A stretch of 64,000 nucleotides of DNA from Pseudomonadota bacterium (GTDB taxonomy: Bacteria > Pseudomonadota > Gammaproteobacteria > Xanthomonadales > Xanthomonadaceae): NCBI GenBank assembly GCA_018242445.1, contig JAFEBW010000023.1, forward strand, positions 1-64,000, read 5' to 3'. Position numbers and translations under genes: made by a program. Every line of letters starts with the position of its first letter. The first letter of the stretch is position 1. Of the stretch, positions 59,601 to 64,000 are shown in pieces. The notes beneath the pieces are model-generated. The model was not told the DNA's origin. It saw nothing but the letters and a program-made list of their open reading frames with translations, and made no database searches.

Positions 59601-59861
59601 ACGAAAGCCCTGCAACCCGCGCTGGACTGGTACCGAGGCGAACTGAAAAACGGCGCGCACGACACCCGCTTCCGTCATGATTTCGCCTACGCCTTGTACG
59701 TGGATGCCCTAGCCCAGCCGGCGACGCCCACCGGCGCGACGCAGCGCAGCACCGATCTGCAGGATGCAGCCGCACAGATCGCCGGCGCATCCGAGGAAGC
59801 CCGCAAGCTCTCCGACCTGCGCCACGTCGCCGGCCTGATCGCCGCCGCGCAAGCGAAATGA
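56643..59861 (+). CDS. Membrane-anchored STAND-type NTPase (nSTAND1-like) with C-terminal helical repeats
   Basis: A 1072-residue protein. NPWLGLFSYSEESRAYFHGRDEE, then Walker A GQSGLGKT (65-72) and Walker B LLIFDQFEE (157-164), mark a STAND NTPase of the nSTAND1 type. A winged-helix region (DLLLTESGYRE, RLDMRRVELTHDVL) follows. A coiled segment leads to one membrane helix (about 454-473), then about 600 residues of TPR-like helical repeats, for example LYRAMALTREGAALIESGQTD and AQLRLGHPAQAEALARRW. STAND proteins switch on ligand binding and oligomerise. It is coupled to the SIR2/TIR gene by an ATGA overlap. Confidence 0.8.
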   Translation: MNDAGMNDSKHQTRAADAVAIDPQNPWLGLFSYSEESRAYFHGRDEEAAELCRRVQRKLLTVLFGQSGLGKTSLLRAGVVPRLRAEGYCPVYVRIDYAPDSPAPSEQIKQAIFRASAEVGAWSRPGSAVEGESLWEFLHHRGDLLRDAGGHTLMPLLIFDQFEEIFTLGQADDAGRQRARQFLEDLADLVENRPPAALEARIEDDDAAAEDFDFARADYRVLIALREDYLAHLESAKAIMPSITQNRMRLARMTGAQALTAVRKPGGKLVSQEIAEAIVRFVAGGSELANAEVEPSLLSLVCRELNTVRQSQHRTEISADLLAGSRDSILSEFYERALADQPAGVRRVVEDLLLTESGYRESVGEERVLKALAEADAPAAALPTLVNRRLLRIEERLDMRRVELTHDVLCGVVLASRNLRHEREARDAAEHQLAQQREREAATRRALVRARQIAAVCAVLMLVAVAGAIFGWINLQRARDAEAMAQKSRGDAEKMVSYLIDDLYAELEPTGRLETLGKLAHMTVAYYDGLPPELVTPKTQLYRAMALTREGAALIESGQTDAGFKLLEQAQAVFEKLQAAGDRSDAVTFGLALSLQKRGRTYLFGGRGTPQQLTRATDLLRPLVYKPNGPRAAKLVYADALNFLSHSQPYAQGVKTCDEARKLMAGIGAMDMSDLDAAASYADIADSESRFLMQLNRLDEAQQLEQQVYAMTEQVLTRRPGDLHSMWNRDFAADQLARIAVRRHDDATAMEYARKTVQIGEDVVRFNPSDLQGWGFWHTGLRIVAEQQFDQGQIGQAIATLHSLFALAQDKRLPSPLGIIAWYQWIPLYNWQAAMGDDAGAAQSVKRYVRDVGLMVATLAPDDTRRQLLADPYTLAIATVQLREGADQAALASATAAIAHTDTIVIPASAFNAMTMRNNILHGMLFVAAQAQLRLGHPAQAEALARRWLVIPDDTRNITDDRLLNRSFAQAILAHALALQNHADEATKALQPALDWYRGELKNGAHDTRFRHDFAYALYVDALAQPATPTGATQRSTDLQDAAAQIAGASEEARKLSDLRHVAGLIAAAQAK

Positions 59862-59907
59862 TGTGGGCGCGAATATCGCCCTCCCACGTCCGACGAATAC
59901 CGCTTTG

Positions 59908-60003
59908 GCTCCTTCCCCCGCCTGCGGGGGAAGGCTGGGATGGGGGGAGCTTTTGTCGCACGCCAGCCCCCACCCCAACCCTCCCCCGCATGCGGGGGAG
60001 GGA
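59908..60003. repeat. GC-rich palindromic intergenic repeat, copy 8
   Basis: CTTCCCCCGCCTGCGGGGGAAG and CTCCCCCGCATGCGGGGGAG hairpins are joined by GGCTGGGATGGGG-type sequence, between the STAND gene and the SLOG-like gene. It may modulate how far transcription continues into the third gene. Confidence 0.7.
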
Positions 60004-60041
60004 GCGATAGCTCAGGCTCTTTCAACATCATTGGGTGCCGC

Positions 60042-61838
60042 ATGTCGCCACAGGCATCGACGCAGATCGGACACCATGGGCTTTCGGTGAGCGACGCCAC
60101 GGCCAGCAAGAACATTCCACACGACGCGCGCATGCGCCTGAACGTCGGCCTGACCGCGCACCGCGACCTCGTGCCGGGCGAGGAACTGGCCCTGCGTTCG
60201 GCGGTGCGCGCGTTTCTCTCGAACCTGCGCGCGCAGTTCCCCGCCCTGCCCCTGAGGCTGATCTCGGCGCTGGCCGAGGGCGGCGACCAGCTCGTCGCCG
60301 AGGAGGCGCTGGAGCTGGGCATCGAGTTGATGGTGCCGCTGCCGATGCCGCAGTCCGAATACGAACGCGACTTCGACTCCGCCGACATCCTCGAGCGCTT
60401 CCATCGCCTGCTCGCGCGTGCGCAGGTGCGCGTGCTGCCGCTGGCGCCGGGCAACACGCTGGCGTCCATCGGCGTGCGCGGCCCCGCGCGCAATCGCCAG
60501 TACGCGCAACTGGGCATGTTCGTGTCCTCGCATTGCCAGATCCTGCTGGCGCTGTGGGACGGCAACCCGAGCGCGGCCACCGGCGGCACCGCGCAGGTGG
60601 TGGACTTTCACCTGCACGACGTGATGCCCGATTTGCGCACGGATCAAGCCGCGCCCAACCTGCTGGCCGACGACGAGAGCGACCTGATCTATCACATCGG
60701 CGTGTCGCGCCGCCTGCACGCGGGCAAGCCGCCCGGCGTGCCACCGTTGCAGACGCGCTGGCTGACGTTGACCGGCGCATCGAACGCGACGGCGAGCGTG
60801 CCCGAGCCGTATCGCACCGTGTTCGCGCAACTGGAAACCTTCAACGACGACGCCGACCGCTACGCGGTACACATCGCCGCAACGCCATCGTCTGCATTCG
60901 CCGATCCGTTGCCGGAAACGCCGCCGCCGCGCATCGGCATCCTCGACCGCCAGTTGCAGGCCGCCGACTGGCTGGCCGTGCACTTCCAGAAGCGCGTGCG
61001 CGCCAGCCTGTTCTGGACGCACATGATCGCCGCGGCGATGGGTTTCTCATTCATCTTCTTTTCCGACATCGCCACCGACACATGGTGCCTGATCGCCTTC
61101 CTCGTGCTGTTTTTCGCCGGACTAATCCTGCACATCGTCGGCGACCGCCGTGAATGGCAACGCAAGTACCTCGACTACCGCGGCCTCGCCGAGGGGCTGC
61201 GCGTGCAGATCTACTGGCGGCTGGCGGGCGTGGAAGCGCCGCCGAACAGCTCGCTGGGCTACGACGGGTTTTTGCAGAAACAGGATGTGGACTTGAGCTG
61301 GATCCGCCACGCCATGCGCGGCAGCGGCCTGCTGCGCGACGAGGGGTTTGTGCCCGACGCGCACTGGCTGGCATGGGTGATCGCGCGCTGGATCGGCGAC
61401 GCCGATGGCCGTGGCGGTCAGCTCGACTACTTCCTGCGCGGCACCGTGCGCCGCGAGCATTCGCACCACCGCACCGCGAGCATGGGCCGCCTCGCCCTGG
61501 CAGCGGGCCTGCTCGGCGCGAGCGTGTTGCTGGTCGGTGGCAGCAAGCTGCCGCTGATCGCGCAAAATGTCTTGATCGTCGCGATGGGCCTGCTGCCGTT
61601 GCTGGCCGGCATCCGCGAGGCGTATTCCTACAAGCGCGCCGACAAGGAACTCATCAAGCAATTCCGCTTCATGAGCCGGCTGTTCGAGAGCTGCCGCGCG
61701 CGCCTGAACCTGTCGCACTCCGAAACCGAAACCCGGCAACTGCTGTTTTCGCTGGGCCGCGCCTGCCTCGAGGAACACGCCGAGTGGATGCTGCTGCACC
61801 GCGAGCGGCCGCTGGAGCATGCGCAGCTATCGGGGTGA
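60042..61838 (+). CDS. SLOG-like protein with four membrane segments (SLATT-like)
   Basis: A 598-residue protein. The N-terminal part resembles a SLOG/DprA-like nucleotide-binding fold: VGLTAHRDLVPGE (around 35-47), LISALAEGGDQLVAEEALELG, LMVPLPMPQSEYERDF, and ILLALWDGNPSAATGGTAQVV near 170. Two hydrophobic hairpins follow, near 325-365 (MIAAAMGFSFIFF, IAFLVLFFAGLILHIV) and 480-525 (LALAAGLLGASVLLV, VLIVAMGLLPLLAGI), the second leading to a helical tail. This layout resembles SLOG-plus-SLATT pore-like effectors. ATG 60042 or GTG 60087 may be the start. It is on the same strand as the two upstream genes, after a 180-base repeat gap. Confidence 0.7.
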   Translation: MSPQASTQIGHHGLSVSDATASKNIPHDARMRLNVGLTAHRDLVPGEELALRSAVRAFLSNLRAQFPALPLRLISALAEGGDQLVAEEALELGIELMVPLPMPQSEYERDFDSADILERFHRLLARAQVRVLPLAPGNTLASIGVRGPARNRQYAQLGMFVSSHCQILLALWDGNPSAATGGTAQVVDFHLHDVMPDLRTDQAAPNLLADDESDLIYHIGVSRRLHAGKPPGVPPLQTRWLTLTGASNATASVPEPYRTVFAQLETFNDDADRYAVHIAATPSSAFADPLPETPPPRIGILDRQLQAADWLAVHFQKRVRASLFWTHMIAAAMGFSFIFFSDIATDTWCLIAFLVLFFAGLILHIVGDRREWQRKYLDYRGLAEGLRVQIYWRLAGVEAPPNSSLGYDGFLQKQDVDLSWIRHAMRGSGLLRDEGFVPDAHWLAWVIARWIGDADGRGGQLDYFLRGTVRREHSHHRTASMGRLALAAGLLGASVLLVGGSKLPLIAQNVLIVAMGLLPLLAGIREAYSYKRADKELIKQFRFMSRLFESCRARLNLSHSETETRQLLFSLGRACLEEHAEWMLLHRERPLEHAQLSG

Positions 61839-61839
61839 G

Positions 61840-61876
61840 CTCGCGTGCGATCTGCCAGTGGCAGATCGCACGCGAG
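61840..61876. repeat. Perfect 17-base inverted repeat after the SLOG-like gene
   Basis: CTCGCGTGCGATCTGCC and its exact reverse complement flank a 3-base AGT loop, beginning one base after the stop codon region. There is no T-run, so it is not a standard terminator; it may protect the 3' end of the transcript or be part of a mobile repeat. Confidence 0.85.
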
Positions 61877-62140
61877 CGAACGCCCGTAGCACGACGCGGA
61901 GGGCGGGGTCGATCGCTGAGGCTCGGATGGGCCGAAGCGATCGAAGCATCCATCGCGATGATCGGCCAGTGGCAGATCGCGTACCGGCGAACGCCCGTAG
62001 CAGGGCGAGTGGCGCATGCCACGAGCGCACGGACAGGATGTCCGGGCCGGTCTTTTCATCGCAGCAGGAACGTAGATGAAAAGCGGAGGGCGGGGTCGAT
62101 CGCCAAGGCCCGGATGGGCCGAAGCGATCGAAGCACGAGC
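61846..62140. repeat. Repeated units downstream of the SLOG-like gene
   Basis: This 300-base stretch has no credible gene. Blocks recur in order: GATCTGCCAGTGGCAGATCGC, then CGAACGCCCGTAGCA, then GCGGAGGGCGGGGTCGATCGC, then CGGATGGGCCGAAGCGATCGAAGCA. The first copy is complete at about 61846-61950. In the second (61958-62134) about 75 extra bases sit between CCCGTAGCA and GCGGAGGG, including GGACAGGATGTCC. The palindrome plus CGAACGCCC is related to composite repeats 6 and 7. Confidence 0.75.
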
Positions 62141-62194
62141 CCGCGAGAACTCGGATCGCGCGGGCATTCGCGCCCCGCACCGCCACTCACGTCC

Positions 62195-64000
62195 TCACCA
62201 GATACTCGCCCGCTGATCGGCCGGCCGCCACATCGGGTCGCCCTGCTTCACGCCGAAGGCCTCGTAGAACGCGGGGATGTTCGACAGCGGCCCGAGCACG
62301 CGCCACTTGGCAGGGGCGTGCACGTCGGAGAGCAGGTGCTTGCGCAACACTTCCTCGCGCTGCTGGCTCATCCAGCCCATCGCATAACCCAGGAAAAAGC
62401 GCTGGGTGGGAGTGAGCCCGCCGATCTTCTTGCCCTGCTTGAATTGCTCGGTCTTGCGGAACGCATCCAGCCCCAGCAGCACGCCGCCGAAGTCGGCGAT
62501 GTTCTCGCCGAGCGCGGCCTTGCCGTTGATGTGCAGGCCGGGGATCGGCTCGTAGGCGTCGAACTCGCGCACCAGCGCCGCGGCGTGCTGCTCGAACTTG
62601 GCCGCATCCTCGGCCGTCCACCAGTCGGTGAGATTGCCTTGCGGGTCGAACTTGCGGCCCTCGTCGTCGAAGCCGTGGGTGATCTCGTGGCCGATCGTGC
62701 CGGCGCCGGCATAACCGTAGGCCACGGCATCGTCCACCTGCGCGTCGGGCACGGCGGGCACGGCGAAGATCGCCGCCGGCAACACGATTTCGTTGTTGGA
62801 CGGGTTGTAGTAGGCGTTGTAGGTCTGCGGCGTCATGTCCCACTCGCTGCGATCCACCGGCAGCGGGAACTTGCGCACCCGGTCGTTGAACTGCCACAGC
62901 GCCGCCCGCATCATGTTCTGGCAGTACGACGCCTTGGCGATGTTCATGTCGTGGTAGTCCTCCCACTTGTCCGGGTAGCCCACCTTGGCGGTCACCGCGG
63001 CGAGCTTCGCCAGCGCCTTCGCCTTGGTCTGCGGGCTCATCCAGTCGAGCTTCTCGATGCGGTCGCGGTAGGCCGCCCGGATCGCCTCCACCATCGCCGT
63101 GTAGCGCTTCTTGGCCTCCGGCGGGAAGTGGTCGGCCACGTAGGCCTGGCCCACGATCATGCCCATCGCCACGTTCTCGGCGTCGATCACGCGCTTCCAG
63201 CGCGGGCGCTGCTCCTTCTGCCCGCTCATGGCCTGGCCGTGGAAGCGGAAGTACTCGTCGTCGAAGGCCTTGCTCAGGGTCGGCGAGTAGGTGTCCACGA
63301 GGTGCAGGCGCAGGTAGTCGCGCAGCACGGCCGGATCGGTCTTCGTCAGCAGCCGATCCATGCCCTGGAAGAACTCCGGCTGGCCCACGATCACCACCTG
63401 CGGCTGCACGCCCCAGGAATACATCCGCTCGCTCCACGGGATGTCCGGCGTGTACTTCGCGGTGAAGTCCGCCGGGCTCATCTTGTTGTAGTTGCGATCC
63501 GGATCGCGCAGGTCTTCGATCTTGCGCGAGATGCGCGCAAGATCGGTCTCGAAGGCCATCACCTTGCCCGTCGCCGCATCGGCATCGGCCGGCTTGCGGC
63601 CGAGCAACTGCAACAGCCGCGAGAGATGCGCGACGTACTCGCCGCGGATCTTCGCCACGCCCTGTTCGGTGTTGAAATAGAAGTCGCGCTCGGGCAAGCC
63701 CAGCCCGCCCTGATTGAAGTGGATCGCCCACGCGGCGCTGTCTTTCTCGTCCTGGCTGATCTGCCCGTCGAAGAACGCATCCACGCCGATCTGCGCCAGC
63801 GAGAAGGCTTCCATCATTGCCGTCTTGCCATCGGTCACCCCGTCGATGCGTTGGAGTTCGTCGGCGAGCGGCTCGACGCCCAACTCATCGGCCTTGGCCG
63901 TGTTCATCGCCGTGTTCCAGAAATTGGCGATCTTCTCCGCGTAGCTGCCCGCAGGTGCGCGGTGCGCGCCGAATTCCACGTTGAGCTTGTGCAGGGTGTC
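62195..64000 (-). CDS. M13 family zinc metallopeptidase, partial (N-terminus beyond window)
   Basis: At least 601 residues of an M13 peptidase; the frame is open to the right edge, so the signal peptide and start are missing. NAYYNPSNNEIVLPAAIF, the zinc motif HEITH in IGHEITHGFDDEG, and GENIADFGG are all intact, so it should be active. It ends in ASIW. It is more like PepO-type oligopeptidases than the two other M13 genes in the window and faces the accessory block on its left. Confidence 0.92.
   Translation of the reverse strand, partial: DTLHKLNVEFGAHRAPAGSYAEKIANFWNTAMNTAKADELGVEPLADELQRIDGVTDGKTAMMEAFSLAQIGVDAFFDGQISQDEKDSAAWAIHFNQGGLGLPERDFYFNTEQGVAKIRGEYVAHLSRLLQLLGRKPADADAATGKVMAFETDLARISRKIEDLRDPDRNYNKMSPADFTAKYTPDIPWSERMYSWGVQPQVVIVGQPEFFQGMDRLLTKTDPAVLRDYLRLHLVDTYSPTLSKAFDDEYFRFHGQAMSGQKEQRPRWKRVIDAENVAMGMIVGQAYVADHFPPEAKKRYTAMVEAIRAAYRDRIEKLDWMSPQTKAKALAKLAAVTAKVGYPDKWEDYHDMNIAKASYCQNMMRAALWQFNDRVRKFPLPVDRSEWDMTPQTYNAYYNPSNNEIVLPAAIFAVPAVPDAQVDDAVAYGYAGAGTIGHEITHGFDDEGRKFDPQGNLTDWWTAEDAAKFEQHAAALVREFDAYEPIPGLHINGKAALGENIADFGGVLLGLDAFRKTEQFKQGKKIGGLTPTQRFFLGYAMGWMSQQREEVLRKHLLSDVHAPAKWRVLGPLSNIPAFYEAFGVKQGDPMWRPADQRASIW

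Noticed and set aside
54756..61838. Prophage or integrative element
   Set aside because: No integrase, phage structural gene, clear attachment site or tRNA border is visible around the block.
55258..61838. Canonical Thoeris system
   Set aside because: There is no separate ThsA (SIR2-SLOG) and ThsB (TIR) pair. The domains are shuffled across proteins and a STAND NTPase is present.
61846..62140. Possible CRISPR array
   Set aside because: Repeats are long, few, unevenly spaced and contain internal palindromes with no unique spacers; no cas genes are nearby.

Overview
The window is a GC-rich gammaproteobacterial chromosome segment. Gene orders fit Lysobacterales (Xanthomonadales), perhaps Rhodanobacteraceae or Lysobacteraceae. 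The lineage call is inference from synteny and protein character; there is no rRNA gene in the window to confirm it.

Layout. 1-0.1 kb: the tail of an IS110-type transposase. 0.2-2.8 kb: tilS, xseB, ispA. 2.8-6.7 kb: a secreted DUF1800/DUF1501 pair and two DUF4870 membrane proteins. 6.8-16.5 kb: housekeeping block with pmbA and darP (divergent) and the conserved maf-rng-yhdP-tldD operon. 16.6-19.7 kb: a tRNA-like sequence, an Rrf2 regulator, a CysA-type ATPase without permeases, a SIMPL protein and a SET-domain protein. 19.9-26.5 kb: leuS-lptE-holA-nadD-rsfS-ybjQ and rlmH. 26.6-36.2 kb: a complete kdp potassium-uptake operon, reading micro-ORF, kdpF, kdpA, kdpB, outer-membrane porin, kdpC, kdpD, kdpE. 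36.6-43.1 kb: a CnoX thioredoxin, two paralogous membrane Ser/Thr kinases with sulfatase-modifying-factor-like C-termini, and a DUF502 protein. 43.5-54.5 kb: DUF885 peptidase, queuosine-precursor transporter, beta-CASP nuclease, M13 peptidase, a methyltransferase, an M13 pseudo-peptidase, a rhomboid protease and an alkyltransferase-like protein. 54.8-61.8 kb: an accessory block whose three large genes are a SIR2-like/TIR fusion, a membrane-anchored STAND NTPase with a helical repeat tail, and a SLOG-like protein with four membrane segments. 62.2-64 kb: a third M13 peptidase, cut by the window edge.

Most of the window is conserved housekeeping DNA. The strongest candidate for an undescribed system is the 55.3-61.8 kb block. 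It combines two folds known to consume NAD+ (SIR2, TIR), a nucleotide-sensing fold (SLOG) and a STAND switch. These modules occur in Thoeris, Avs-type and other anti-phage systems, but I do not recognise this arrangement as a named system. Other points of interest are the catalytically dead M13 paralogue, the porin and 30-residue micro-ORF inside the kdp operon, the tandem kinases, and an abundant family of GC-rich palindromic intergenic repeats.
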